The notes: generated by a model from the letters alone, not told the origin. A stretch of 52,742 nucleotides of DNA from Massilia sp. YIM B02443 (GCF_030411955.1 NZ_JASNRA010000028.1:12304-65045), one strand, 5' to 3'; positions 1 through 10,201 are shown, numbered from the stretch's first letter. Translations and numbers: made by a program.

Positions 1-34
1 CGCCGCCGCCCGTCAGCACCTTGACCCGAACGAC

Positions 35-514
35 TCAGGCCGAGGCCAGCAACTCGTCGCGGCGCGCCGCCATTTCCTGGCCCAGGGCCTGCAGGTCGAG
101 CTTGAGCTTGCGCACTTTCGGGAACATCTCTTCCTCTTCTTCCTCGACGTGGTGCTCGATCTGTTCGCCCAGCACCTTGACCTTGGCGTCGTACAGTTCG
201 TCGCCCGGATCGGCTTCCTGCAGCTGGGCGATCAGGTCCTTGGCCGATGCGTGCTCGACCACGGCTTCGTCGACCATGTCTTCGGTTTCCTTCGAGGCTT
301 CGCGCACCGCCGGATAGAAGATTTCCTCCTCGATCGCGGTGTGCATGATCAGCTGTTCGCAGATTTTCTCGACCAGCTTCTTCTTGCTGGTGGTGGCACG
401 GTCGCTCATGTTCTCGAATTCGTCGAACATGTCGGCAACTTCCTTGTGCTGTTTGGTCAGCAGCACGATGGCGTCCTGCTCGGCGGCCTGGTCTTTGGTC
501 TTGGTGTTTGGCAT
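35..514 (-). CDS. Hemerythrin-like HHE cation-binding protein
   Basis: A 159-residue soluble protein of the hemerythrin/HHE family, which binds a di-iron (oxo) centre within a four-helix bundle and is linked to oxygen, NO or oxidative-stress sensing. Spaced histidines and acidic ligands are visible: the HKEVADMFDEFE segment near residue 18, HTAIEEEIFYPAV in the middle, EHASAKDLI, and EHHVEEEEEEMFPKV. These match the HxxxE/HxxxD pattern of the family. The ATG at 514 is preceded by a G-run acting as ribosome binding site. The open frame continues far upstream, but that part is antisense to the kinase gene and has no family similarity, so I use the ATG at 514. It is divergent from the histidine kinase at 708. 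Its exact role is not shown by the sequence. Confidence 0.9.
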   Translation of the reverse strand: MPNTKTKDQAAEQDAIVLLTKQHKEVADMFDEFENMSDRATTSKKKLVEKICEQLIMHTAIEEEIFYPAVREASKETEDMVDEAVVEHASAKDLIAQLQEADPGDELYDAKVKVLGEQIEHHVEEEEEEMFPKVRKLKLDLQALGQEMAARRDELLASA

Positions 515-707
515 GGTAAAACCCCCGTATTTGTCTGTGAATGATGGCTCGCTGGCCACAAATCCAGCTTGCGCCGAAACTGCCGGGCAGACTGTTCGCG
601 AGCGCACGTAGGACCAGCTCATGCGTGGCGGACAGGCCGGACACGGAGCGCGCGCCGTCTCCAAGTCAATTGTTGTATGATTTGGGAAACATTTAACAGA
701 GCCTACG

Positions 708-1433
708 ATGACCGAAACGGCCCATCCGCACCCCGACCCGGAGCTCGAACGCCTGGTCGCGGCCCGCACCGCCGAACTGACCGAGATGCTGGCATGGCAA
801 GCCAACTGCTGGGACGACGAACGCCGCCAGCTGGCGCGCCAGCTGCACGACAGCCTCGGCTCGTCGATGACGGCGCTGACCATGCACCTGGCCCTGCTGA
901 GCCAGCACATCCCGGCCGAAAACACCTCGATGCGCGACCGCAGCGCGCAGATGAAAAATCTGCTCAACGGCATCATCGAGACCAACCGCAAGATGCAGCT
1001 CGACCTGTGGAACGACAAGCTCGAGTTCCTCGGCATCAAGGCCGCGCTGGCCGAACTGGTGCCGGCCTTTGGCGCCGGGCACGGCCTGGCCGCCAACGCC
1101 AGCCTGCCGGAAGACGACAGCCCCTACACGCGCGAAGTGGGCGCCCTGCTGCTGCGCTGCGCCGAGGAAGGCCTGCGCAACGCCGCCGCCCACGCGCAGG
1201 CAAAGCGGGTGGACGTGATCCTGGACGACGACGGGGAGATGACCATGCTGACGGTGCGCGACGATGGCGTCGGGCCGGGCGCGGACGCGCTGGCGTCGGG
1301 GCCGAAGCGCTGCCACGGGCTGCGCCTGCTGCGTGAGCGCGCCCGCTTTTTGGGTGGGGATCTGGTGTTGAAGGCGGTGGACGGCGGCGGGGCCATGCTG
1401 CAGATGACCTTGCCGCGCGAGCAGATCGCTTAA
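708..1433 (+). CDS. Orphan NarL-type sensor histidine kinase (cytoplasmic, no sensor domain)
   Basis: A 241-residue kinase with a HisKA_3-like dimerisation segment carrying the phospho-accepting His at about residue 47 (RQLHDSLGSS), followed by a HATPase_c domain. An N-box (EEGLRNAAAHA) and a G-box (DDGVGPG) are visible, and the protein ends with the usual HGLRLLRERARFLGG segment. There is no membrane helix and no recognisable sensor domain: about 35 residues precede the H-box. Kinases of this family normally pair with a LuxR/NarL-type response regulator, but none lies nearby. The protein may therefore take its signal from a partner or act on a regulator encoded elsewhere. A TATGAT element sits at 676–681, but I see no convincing −35. 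Confidence 0.82.
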   Translation: MTETAHPHPDPELERLVAARTAELTEMLAWQANCWDDERRQLARQLHDSLGSSMTALTMHLALLSQHIPAENTSMRDRSAQMKNLLNGIIETNRKMQLDLWNDKLEFLGIKAALAELVPAFGAGHGLAANASLPEDDSPYTREVGALLLRCAEEGLRNAAAHAQAKRVDVILDDDGEMTMLTVRDDGVGPGADALASGPKRCHGLRLLRERARFLGGDLVLKAVDGGGAMLQMTLPREQIA

Positions 1434-1481
1434 TTGCGACTGCAACAAGGCAGGCCGGCCATGTGACCGGCCAGGCATTGT

Positions 1482-2801
1482 TCAGTGCAGCTTGACCAGC
1501 GGGGTACTGCGCCGGATCAGGAAGCGCGCCACCGCCAGCAAGGCCGTGCGCATCGTCCCCATCACCGCCCGGTGATGCATCAGGTGCAGGCTGGTGTACA
1601 TCACGCGCGCCACCGAGCCCTGCACGAACCAGCTGGCCCCGCGCAGCGAACCCATCAGGCTGCCGACGCTGGTGCTCTGCCCCACCGACACCAGCGAACC
1701 GTAGTCGCGGTACTCGTACGGCGTGTCCTGTTGCGGCCGGCCCTTGTCCATGCGCAGGAAGGCGGTGACCAGGTAGTCGGCCTGCTGGTGCGCAGCCTGG
1801 GCGCGCGGCGGCACCGGGGCGCCGTTGCCGTCGATGCAGGCGGCGCAGTCGCCCAGCGCGAACACATTGGCCACGCCTTTCACGCGCAGGTGGGCGTCGA
1901 CCTCGACCTGGCCGCCGCGCGCGGTCGGCAGGCCGAGCGTGCCCAGCAGTTCAGGGGCGCGGATGCCGGCCGCCCACACGCACAGGTCGGCCGGATAGAC
2001 GTTGCCCTTGGCGTCGACCACCTTGTCGGCCTCGATCGCGGTGACGCGGCAGTCGGCCACCACGCGGATGCCGCGCTTGTCCAGCAGCGCCTGGGCCGCG
2101 GCCGAGACACGCTCCGGCAGCGGCGCCAGAATGCGCGGCGCGCCTTCGAGGATCGCGATGCGCACGTCGCGCTTGACGTCCATGCGCGCAAAACCGTAGC
2201 GCGCGTAGGCGCCGGAGGCTTCGCGCAGCTCGGCCGCCAGCTCGACGCCGGTGGCGCCGCCGCCGATGATCACCACGTCCAGCCCGGTTTCCTTGCCCTC
2301 TTCGCGCTGCTGCTCGACCGCCAGCATCAGGCGCAGCATGCGCAGGCGGAAGCGCTCGGCGTCCTCGGTCGCATTCAGCGAAATCGAATGTTCCTGCGCG
2401 CCCGGCACGCCGAAATAGTTCGAGGTGCTGCCGACCGCCAGCACCAGCTTGCCGTAGCCGAGGCGGCGCTCGGGCAGCACTTCGTCATTGTCGGTGGCCG
2501 AACGGACGGCGCCGATGTCGACCGTCTGGTTGGCCGCGTCCAGCGCGGTCATCGGTCCCAACACGAAATTGAATCCGTTGTCGTGCGCCAGCATGGCGTA
2601 CGACAAGCCTTCCTGGTGGATGTCCAGGGTGCCGGCCGCCACTTCATGCAGCGACGGCTTCCAGATATGGTAAAGGCGGCTGTCGACCAGCGTCACCTTG
2701 GATGGCCCCAGTTTGCGGCCCAGTTTGCAGGCCAGCTCCAAACCGCCAGCACCGCCACCCACGATCACGATATCGCTACGCAAGCTTGCCTCCCTCATCA
2801 T
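1482..2801 (-). CDS. NAD(P)/FAD-dependent oxidoreductase, type II NADH dehydrogenase family
   Basis: A 439-residue flavoprotein resembling NDH-2, which passes electrons from NADH to quinone at the inner membrane face without pumping protons. The FAD-binding GxGxxG lies at residues 15–20 (VGGGAGG), the NAD-binding GGGATGVELAAEL near residue 180, and the second FAD contact (VFALGDCAAC) near residue 310. The C-terminus is amphipathic and basic (FLIRRSTPLVKLH), as expected for peripheral membrane attachment. It lies 78 bp downstream of the LytTR response regulator on the same strand and could be co-transcribed with it. The ATG at 2801 gives a start a few residues before the first beta strand, which is normal. 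Carotenoid or sulfide-quinone oxidoreductase relatives share the fold, so the quinone reductase role is family inference. Confidence 0.85.
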   Translation of the reverse strand: MMREASLRSDIVIVGGGAGGLELACKLGRKLGPSKVTLVDSRLYHIWKPSLHEVAAGTLDIHQEGLSYAMLAHDNGFNFVLGPMTALDAANQTVDIGAVRSATDNDEVLPERRLGYGKLVLAVGSTSNYFGVPGAQEHSISLNATEDAERFRLRMLRLMLAVEQQREEGKETGLDVVIIGGGATGVELAAELREASGAYARYGFARMDVKRDVRIAILEGAPRILAPLPERVSAAAQALLDKRGIRVVADCRVTAIEADKVVDAKGNVYPADLCVWAAGIRAPELLGTLGLPTARGGQVEVDAHLRVKGVANVFALGDCAACIDGNGAPVPPRAQAAHQQADYLVTAFLRMDKGRPQQDTPYEYRDYGSLVSVGQSTSVGSLMGSLRGASWFVQGSVARVMYTSLHLMHHRAVMGTMRTALLAVARFLIRRSTPLVKLH

Positions 2802-2879
2802 GCCCGGCCCGGCAACCGCGCCGGAACATCAAGCAGGGACGGATTTTACTACGGCAAGTCCATTCGCGTTGCATGGTCA

Positions 2880-3674
2880 TTACATGTTGCGGAACAAGCC
2901 CATGAACGGCTGGCTGACGGCCAGGGTTTCCGGGCGGTTGCGCAGCCGGATCACGCCCTTGCCGCTGTCGTCGCGCGTCACCGCCGCCACCGCGCGCAGG
3001 TTCACCACCGTCGAGCGGTGCACCTGCTTGAACATGGCCGGGTCGAGCACCGCGAGCAGCTCGCGCAAGGGCTTTCTCAGCAGCGCCTCGCCGTCCGCCG
3101 TCATCACCACCGTGTATTTGCTGTCGGACTGGAAGTAGGCGACGTCGTCGACCATGATCAGGCGCGTCTCTGCGCCGCGGCTGGCGGTCAGCCAGACCAG
3201 CGGCGCCGCCGGATGCGCGCCCGGGGCCGGCGGCGGCATTGCCGGGGCCAGACGGGCCAGCAGCGCCGCCAGTTGGGCCGCGTCGGGCGCCCCGCGTGCA
3301 AGGCGCTCGCGCACCCGGCCGATGGTCCCCAAGAGGCGCGCGCGCGCCACGGGTTTCAGCAGGTAGTCGACCGCGCCCCGTTCGAAAGCCTCGATCGCGT
3401 ACTGATCGTAGGCGGTGACGAACACGATCTCGGTGCGCAGCCCCATCTCGACCACGCCGGTCGCCACTTCCAGCCCGCTCAGGCCGGGCATGCGGATGTC
3501 GAGCAGGGCCAGCTGCGGGCGATGGGCGGCGATCGCTTCCAGCGCGCTGCCGCCGTCCTCGCACACGGCCACGATCTCGAGTTCGGGCCATACGTCCTGC
3601 AGCTGGGCCACCAGGGCCTCGCGCAACAGCGGCTCGTCCTCGGCCACCACGCATTTCACCACGCTGTCAGCCAT
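2880..3674 (-). CDS. LytTR-family response regulator
   Basis: A 264-residue two-component regulator. Residues 1–120 form a receiver domain with the acidic pocket (AEDE, residues 11–14), the phospho-accepting Asp59 (LALLDIRMPG) and the conserved Lys in YLLKPV. A Pro/Ala-rich linker follows, and then a LytTR DNA-binding domain from about residue 160 to the end (VAYFQSDSKYTVV, FKQVHRSTVVNL). The ATG at 3672–3674 overlaps the last eight bases of the kinase gene, which shows translational coupling. LytTR regulators bind direct repeats upstream of their targets. The NADH dehydrogenase gene just downstream is a possible target or operon member, but I see no direct evidence for that. Confidence 0.92.
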   Translation of the reverse strand: MADSVVKCVVAEDEPLLREALVAQLQDVWPELEIVAVCEDGGSALEAIAAHRPQLALLDIRMPGLSGLEVATGVVEMGLRTEIVFVTAYDQYAIEAFERGAVDYLLKPVARARLLGTIGRVRERLARGAPDAAQLAALLARLAPAMPPPAPGAHPAAPLVWLTASRGAETRLIMVDDVAYFQSDSKYTVVMTADGEALLRKPLRELLAVLDPAMFKQVHRSTVVNLRAVAAVTRDDSGKGVIRLRNRPETLAVSQPFMGLFRNM

Positions 3675-4977
3675 GCCGGTCTCCGCTTGCCAGTGCCGGC
3701 GCCGCGGCCGCGGCAGATGCAGGCGCTGACGCCACACCGAGCGCCAGCGGCACCGTGATGGTCGCCGCCACCCCGGTCGGGAAATTCGCCACGATCGAGA
3801 AGCCGGCCGCGGCGCCGTAGGCCAGGCGCAGGCGTTCGCGCACGTTGCGCAGGCCGATGCCAGTGCCGCCGCCCTGCGCCGTGAAGCCGCGGCCGTCGTC
3901 GGCCACCGTCACCGTCAGCGCGCTGTCCAGCGCGCGCGCCAGGATCCATACCGTGCCGCCACCCGGTTTCGGTTCCAGCCCGTGCTTGATCGCGTTCTCG
4001 ACCAGGGTCTGCAGCATCATCGGCGGAAACGCATGACGCTTGAGTTCCTCCTGCACCTCGATCTGCAGCGCCAGGCGCGGCCCCATGCGGATCGCCAGGA
4101 TGTCGAGATAGGCGCGCGAGCGCTCCAGCTCCTCGCCCAGGGTCGACGGCGCATCCTCGGTGCGCGGCAGCGAGTGGCGCAGGTACTGGATCAGGTTGCC
4201 CAGCATGGCGTCGGCGCGCGCCGGATCGCTGCGCGTGAGCAGCTGGGCGCTGGCCAGTGTGTTGTACAGGAAGTGCGGCTCGACCTGGGCGTGCAGCAGG
4301 TTCAACCGCGCAACGGTCAGTTCCTTCTCGGTGGCGCTTTCGCGCACCGCCGCCGCTTCCTGGCGCCGGCGCTCGGCGATACGGCGCGTGACGGCGCGCA
4401 CCACCGCCTCGGCGTTCTCCAGGTTGGTGCCGTGGTCGACCAGGAACAGGTCGATCCAGGCCGGGCCCTCGGGCTCGCAGATCAGGGTCACGCTGCCGGC
4501 AGCGTCGCCGTTCGGCGTCACCGTGGCCAGGATCTGGTTGCGCCGCGTGGACAGGTGCTCCAGCGCCCAGGCATACGACGAGCGGCCGCCATATGGGTCG
4601 ATGCCGTCGACCCGCGCCCGCACCTGCAGGCTGTCGCGCGCGCTGTCGACGATCTGCGCCCCCGGCAGTTCGCGGATCGCGGCGTCGATCATGTCGAACG
4701 CCTCGCCGGCCTCGAACGGAATCTCGATGCGGCGCCGCTGGCGGTTCGACAGCGCGGCGGCGCTCACCGTACCCGCCACCAGCCGCACCCGGCGGATGTG
4801 CGAGAACGCCACCGACAGCACCCAGGCGCCCAGCACAAAGCCGGCCAGCGCCGCGTAGCCGCCGATCGGCGCGTCGACATGGCGCAGCCCGGCCTCGCTG
4901 GCGAAGATGCACAGCACCAGAAAAATCGCCATCCAGGCCAGCAGCAGCCGGCCCAGGTGAAATATGCTCGAAATCAT
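3667..4977 (-). CDS. LytS/His_kinase-type sensor histidine kinase
   Basis: A 436-residue membrane kinase that should phosphorylate the overlapping LytTR regulator. Two hydrophobic helices lie at about residues 9–27 and 38–58, separated by a short extracytoplasmic loop. A cytoplasmic region of about 150 residues of unknown fold follows. The His_kinase (PF06580-type) motif QVEPHFLYNT carries His235, and a HATPase_c domain follows with N-box (LVENAIKHGLEPK) and G-boxes (DDGRGF, GTGIGLRNVRERL). The C-terminal 30 residues are Ala/Pro-rich and probably disordered. The central region (residues 65–210) contains no domain I recognise, so the signal is unknown. Confidence 0.9.
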   Translation of the reverse strand: MISSIFHLGRLLLAWMAIFLVLCIFASEAGLRHVDAPIGGYAALAGFVLGAWVLSVAFSHIRRVRLVAGTVSAAALSNRQRRRIEIPFEAGEAFDMIDAAIRELPGAQIVDSARDSLQVRARVDGIDPYGGRSSYAWALEHLSTRRNQILATVTPNGDAAGSVTLICEPEGPAWIDLFLVDHGTNLENAEAVVRAVTRRIAERRRQEAAAVRESATEKELTVARLNLLHAQVEPHFLYNTLASAQLLTRSDPARADAMLGNLIQYLRHSLPRTEDAPSTLGEELERSRAYLDILAIRMGPRLALQIEVQEELKRHAFPPMMLQTLVENAIKHGLEPKPGGGTVWILARALDSALTVTVADDGRGFTAQGGGTGIGLRNVRERLRLAYGAAAGFSIVANFPTGVAATITVPLALGVASAPASAAAAAPALASGDRHG

Positions 4978-5184
4978 GTCACGTCCTTTGGTGTGGAAAT
5001 GCGATCAGCCTAGCCACGCCGGTCCATCTCCGCCCCTATTATGCGACGAAGCCGGGGCTGGGCCGACGAAAGCGGCGGCCGTCGGCACGGATGGTTCGCG
5101 TCCGGGGTTGCGCCCCGCTGCCATCCGCGCGCCGCCGGCTGCGCGGGCGACGTAAGATCGGGCCTTCAACCGGAGGATCGCATC

Positions 5185-5349
5185 ATGAACGCCACAAGAC
5201 ACCTGTCGCGCCTCGCAGCCGCCGCGCTCGCCGTGAGCTGCCTGATGCTGGGCGGTTGCCGCGAGCATAACGAGCCGGTCAAGCCGATCGCCGACCTGTC
5301 GGCTGCGCCTGCCGCTGCACCCATAGCGATCGCGCCGGCCGCCACCTGA
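5185..5349 (+). CDS. Small lipoprotein of unknown function (54 aa)
   Basis: A 54-residue reading frame with a strong ribosome binding site (CGGAGG at 5171–5176, eight bases before the ATG). It has a clear lipoprotein signal: a basic start (MNATRHLSR), an Ala/Leu core and the lipobox LGGC with the acylated Cys at residue 25. The mature part is only 30 residues, mostly Ala/Pro, with no recognisable domain. A longer version starting further upstream is possible but has no signal peptide. It stands alone between the divergent kinase gene and the helicase gene. Its function is unknown; the signal and ribosome binding site are what make it credible. Confidence 0.65.
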   Translation: MNATRHLSRLAAAALAVSCLMLGGCREHNEPVKPIADLSAAPAAAPIAIAPAAT

Positions 5350-5443
5350 CGCAGGCGCCGACTGCAACGACCGCTTCGCAATGCCGGCCGCGGCAGGCTA
5401 CACTACGGCCTCTCCATAGTTTTGCCGCAAGGTTTCCCAGTCC

Positions 5444-6724
<1,281 letters not shown>

Positions 6725-6807
6725 GGCCTGCCGCAGCGCACTGAAAACGCGCGCTGACTACGTCATCGCTCCCCAGTACGACACGCGCGCGATCGCTGCT
6801 GTGCCCG

Positions 6808-6840
6808 CCCGTCATTGCTGCTATCGGCAGCGATGACGGG
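6808..6840. terminator. 14-bp stem-loop downstream of rhlE
   Basis: The arms at 6808–6821 and 6827–6840 (CCCGTCATTGCTGC and GCAGCGATGACGGG) pair over 14 bp with one G·T/mismatch and a five-base loop. No T-run follows directly, but a T-rich stretch (TTACTTTTTTT) lies about 40 bases on. It sits between convergent genes and could end transcription in either direction. Confidence 0.5.
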
Positions 6841-6933
6841 GCGCCGCGCCGACTTGCCGCGCCTTGTTGGTTAGTTACTTTTTTTGAGTAGCCAGCCCGG
6901 CCGTATTTGACCGCGCCGCCAACCGCCGATGCG

Positions 6934-7230
6934 TTAGCCGTGGTCCAGCGGCACACGGCGCCGCGCGATCGCCCTTTCGATCCACGCCCCGCTCGCATAC
7001 AGCAGCAGGAACGCCGGCGTCATGAACAGCCCCCACGCATCCGGCCACGGGATATCGTGCAGCAGCCGATCCAGTCCCAGCACGTGCAGCAGCTCCAGCT
7101 GCGCCGCCACCGGCAATTGCAGGAACGCGAACTGCCCGTCATAACCGACCTCGCCCAGCGTCACGTAGGCGAGACAGGCGGCGATGAACAGGGCGTAGGG
7201 AGCGCAGAAGAACAGACCGAGACGGGACAT
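6934..7230 (-). CDS. Small two-helix membrane protein of unknown function
   Basis: A 98-residue protein starting at the ATG at 7228–7230 (MSRLGLFFCAPYALFIAAC). The frame stays open to a GTG at 7269, which would add 13 residues; neither start has a good ribosome binding site. Two hydrophobic segments are visible, at about residues 4–26 and 72–90, with a polar middle part (DRLLHDIPWPDAW). The ending is basic (IERAIARRR). I recognise no family. It lies between the helicase and the acetyltransferase gene, on the same strand as the latter but 130 bp beyond it. Confidence 0.55.
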   Translation of the reverse strand: MSRLGLFFCAPYALFIAACLAYVTLGEVGYDGQFAFLQLPVAAQLELLHVLGLDRLLHDIPWPDAWGLFMTPAFLLLYASGAWIERAIARRRVPLDHG

Positions 7231-7359
7231 CGACGACGGAAGCAGGTTTGGAAAGCGCGGACGAGGCACGGGCGAAAGCGGCTACGATACCATTTTTGCA
7301 TTGTTCAAAATCCACCGAATGTCACAGCGGCGCAGCCCCGCGCCACGCCGCCGCTGAAC

Positions 7360-10038
7360 CTAGCGCAGCGCCAGCCGCATCTCGCGCACGCCTTCCTCGC
7401 CGACCTTCACCTCGAACCCCAGCTTCCTGACCATGCCCACGATGCGCGCATTCTGCGGCAGCGCCTCACCCACGATCTCGCGCGTGCCGCGCGCGCGGCA
7501 ATAGTCGATCAGTTTCTGCATCATGATCCTGCCCAGCCCCATGCCCTTCAGGTCGGAGCGCACCGTGACCGCGAACTCGGCGCTGATGTTGTCCGGGTCG
7601 GCCACCACCCGCCCCACCGCCAGCGTCTCGGCCACGCCCTCGGCATTCCTGCGGGTGGCGATGAAGGCCATCTCGCGGTCGTAGTCGATCTGGGTGAAGC
7701 GCGCCAGCTGCGACGGCTGCAGTTCGCGGATGCGCACGAACATGCGGTAGCGGATGTCGTCCGGCGTCAGCGCGGCGAAGAACGCCATGTGGGCCGGGCC
7801 GTCCTCGGGCCGGATCGGGCGCAACAGCAGCGGCGCGCCCTGCCACTCGATGGTCTGCTCCAGCTCGCGCGGATAGGGGCGGATCGCCAGCCGGTCGAGC
7901 GTGCTGCCCGAGCGGTCGGCCAGCGCCAGGCGCATGCGCGCATCGAGCACGGTGGCGCCTTGGGCGTCGGCCAGCAACGGGTTGATGTCGAGTTCCACGA
8001 TCTCGGGGATGTCCGAGATCAGGCGCGACACCTGCACCAGCACCGCGGTGATCGCGTCCATGTTGGCGGGCGGACGGTTGCGGTAGCCGGCCAGCAGGCG
8101 CGCCACGCGGGTGCGCTCGACCAGCGCGCGCGCCAGCGTCAGGTTCAGGGGCGGCAGGCCGACCGAATGGTCGCCGGTGACTTCCACCGCCACCCCGCCC
8201 TGCCCGAACACCAGCACCGGCCCGAACACCGGATCGGTGGCGGCGCCGACGATCAGTTCGTGCGCATGGGCGCGCCGGCACATGGCCTGCACCGAGAAGC
8301 CGTCGAAGCGCGCCTGCGGGAACAGTTCGGCCAGCCGCCGGCGCATGCGTCCGGCGGCGGCGCGCACCGCTTCCTCGCTGTCCAGGTCGAGCGTCACGCC
8401 GCCAAAGTCGGACTTGTGCATCACGTCCGGCGTCAGGATCTTGACCGCCACCGGGAAGCCGATCGCGCGCGCCGCCGCCACCGCCGCATCGACGTCGGGC
8501 GCGGCGCGGGTCTCGACCAGGTCGAGGCCATACGCGCGCAGGATGGCCTTGGTCTCGGGATCGGACAGCAGCAGGCGTCCGGCGCGGATCGCCTCCTGCA
8601 CCAGCGCGCGCGCGCCGGCGCGGTCGGGCGCCATGGCGCCGCTCATCGACGGCGGCACTTCCATCAACAGGTTCTGGTTGCGGCGGTAGTTCACCAGCTG
8701 CAGGAAGCCGGCCACGCCGTCTTCCGGCGTGCGGTAGGTCGGCAGGCGCGCGCCGGCGACGATCGCACGCGCCTCCTGCACCGAGGCCCCGCCCAGCCAG
8801 CACGACAGCAGCGGACGCGAGGCGCTGCCGGCCAGCGACGCCACGGCGTTGGCCACTTCGGAGCTATCGACATTCGCGGTGGGCGAATGCACCACCAGCA
8901 TCGCGTCCACCTGCGGGTCCTTCAGCACCACCTCCAGCGCCGCGTGGTAGCGCTCGGGCGGCGAGCCGCCGTACAGGTTGACGGTGCCGACCGCGTTCCA
9001 GCCCGGCGCCAGCAGCGCGTCCAGGCGCGCGATCGATTCCTCGCCCAGCTGCGCCGGCTTGCCGCCGGCCAGCAACAGCGCGTCGCGCGCCAGCACGCCG
9101 GGGCCGGCGCCGTTGCTGACGATGGCCAGCCGTTCGCCGTGCAGCGGACGCGCGTAGGCGAGCGTCTCGACCGCCGCGAACAGGTCTTCGGTGGTGGCCA
9201 CGCGCAGCATGCCGGCGCGCCGGATGGCGGCGTCGAACACGTCGTCCTGGCTGGCCAGCGCCCCGCTTTCGCTGGCCACCGCGCGCACCGCATCTAGCTC
9301 GCGCTGGGCCTTCAGCACCAGCACCGGCTTGCTGCGCGCCGCCGCGCGCGCCGCCGACATGAACTTGCGCGCGTAGCGCAGCTGCTCGACGTACAGCAGG
9401 ATGGCGCCGGTGTGGCCGTCGCTGGCCAGGTAGTCCAGCACGTCGCCCAGGTCGACGTCGCTCGAGTCGCCCAGCGAAATGAAGTGCGAGAAGCCGATGC
9501 CGCGCGTGCGCGCCCAGTCCAGCACCCCGGTCATCAGCGAGCCCGATTGCGACACGAAGGCGATCCGCCCGGGCAGCGCGCCGGCATGCGCCACGCTGGC
9601 GTTCAGGCCCAGGCCGGGGGCCAGCAGGCCGGCGCTGTTCGGGCCGAGCAGGCGCAATAGATAAGGATGGGCCGCGTCCAGCGCCGCCTGGCGCAGGCTG
9701 CGGCCACGCGCGTCGCGGGCGCGCGCCATGCTGGACGTGAGCACGATCGCGGCGCGCGTGCCGCGCTCGCCCAGCTGGCGCACGATCTGCGGCACGGTCG
9801 CGGGCGGGGTGCAGATCACGGCCAGGTCGGGCGCTTCGGGCAGGTCGGCCACGCTGGCGTAACAATCGAGGTCGCCCAGGCGCTCATGGCGCGGATTGAC
9901 CGCGTACAGCTTGCCCTTGAAGCCGCCCTGCAGCAGGTTGTCGAGCAGCGTGGTGCCGAGGCTGTCCGGGCGGTCGGAGGCGCCGACCAGGGCCACCGAG
10001 CGCGGGGCGAACAGGCGTTGCAGGTTACGGACGCTCAT
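7360..10038 (-). CDS. Pat/PatZ-type protein acetyltransferase (ADP-forming acyl-CoA synthetase-like plus GNAT domain)
   Basis: An 892-residue protein with the architecture of Pat/YfiQ/Pka lysine acetyltransferases: a CoA-binding Rossmann domain (LFAPRSVALVGASDRPDSLG at the N-terminus), succinyl-CoA-synthetase-like domains, an ATP-grasp domain (about 470–690, FPVAVKILTPDVMHKSDFGGV) and a GNAT domain at about 735–892 with the acetyl-CoA loop LKGMGLGRIMMQ. Such enzymes acetylate and silence acetyl-CoA synthetase and other metabolic proteins. At residue 257 the SxSGA motif carries Glu (SESGA), where true ADP-forming synthetases have the phosphorylated His. The synthetase part is therefore probably a sensor or regulatory module without turnover. 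The ATG at 10038 is well placed before the Rossmann fold. It is probably transcribed alone. Confidence 0.9.
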   Translation of the reverse strand: MSVRNLQRLFAPRSVALVGASDRPDSLGTTLLDNLLQGGFKGKLYAVNPRHERLGDLDCYASVADLPEAPDLAVICTPPATVPQIVRQLGERGTRAAIVLTSSMARARDARGRSLRQAALDAAHPYLLRLLGPNSAGLLAPGLGLNASVAHAGALPGRIAFVSQSGSLMTGVLDWARTRGIGFSHFISLGDSSDVDLGDVLDYLASDGHTGAILLYVEQLRYARKFMSAARAAARSKPVLVLKAQRELDAVRAVASESGALASQDDVFDAAIRRAGMLRVATTEDLFAAVETLAYARPLHGERLAIVSNGAGPGVLARDALLLAGGKPAQLGEESIARLDALLAPGWNAVGTVNLYGGSPPERYHAALEVVLKDPQVDAMLVVHSPTANVDSSEVANAVASLAGSASRPLLSCWLGGASVQEARAIVAGARLPTYRTPEDGVAGFLQLVNYRRNQNLLMEVPPSMSGAMAPDRAGARALVQEAIRAGRLLLSDPETKAILRAYGLDLVETRAAPDVDAAVAAARAIGFPVAVKILTPDVMHKSDFGGVTLDLDSEEAVRAAAGRMRRRLAELFPQARFDGFSVQAMCRRAHAHELIVGAATDPVFGPVLVFGQGGVAVEVTGDHSVGLPPLNLTLARALVERTRVARLLAGYRNRPPANMDAITAVLVQVSRLISDIPEIVELDINPLLADAQGATVLDARMRLALADRSGSTLDRLAIRPYPRELEQTIEWQGAPLLLRPIRPEDGPAHMAFFAALTPDDIRYRMFVRIRELQPSQLARFTQIDYDREMAFIATRRNAEGVAETLAVGRVVADPDNISAEFAVTVRSDLKGMGLGRIMMQKLIDYCRARGTREIVGEALPQNARIVGMVRKLGFEVKVGEEGVREMRLALR

Positions 10039-10201
10039 GATGTCGTCACGCGGGCAGCCGGGTCGGACGTTGAGCGGACGGCGTCATGCATGGAGCGACC
10101 TTTCGACGGAAGATGGGCGGATACCTCAAGCATAGCGCCGCCGGCGGCCATGGTGCGCACAAGAGCGGCTGGTGTCGCCTGCGTCGCTCAATCGCCCCGG
10201 C

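Noticed and set aside
1485..3758. A 757-codon open frame on the plus strand
   Set aside because: It is antisense to the NADH dehydrogenase and response-regulator genes. High GC at third positions keeps the opposite frame open; the translation is His/Gln/Arg-rich with no domain.
6907..9297. A 796-codon open frame on the plus strand
   Set aside because: Antisense shadow of the Pat-type acetyltransferase gene, low-complexity His/Gln/Arg translation, no ribosome binding site.
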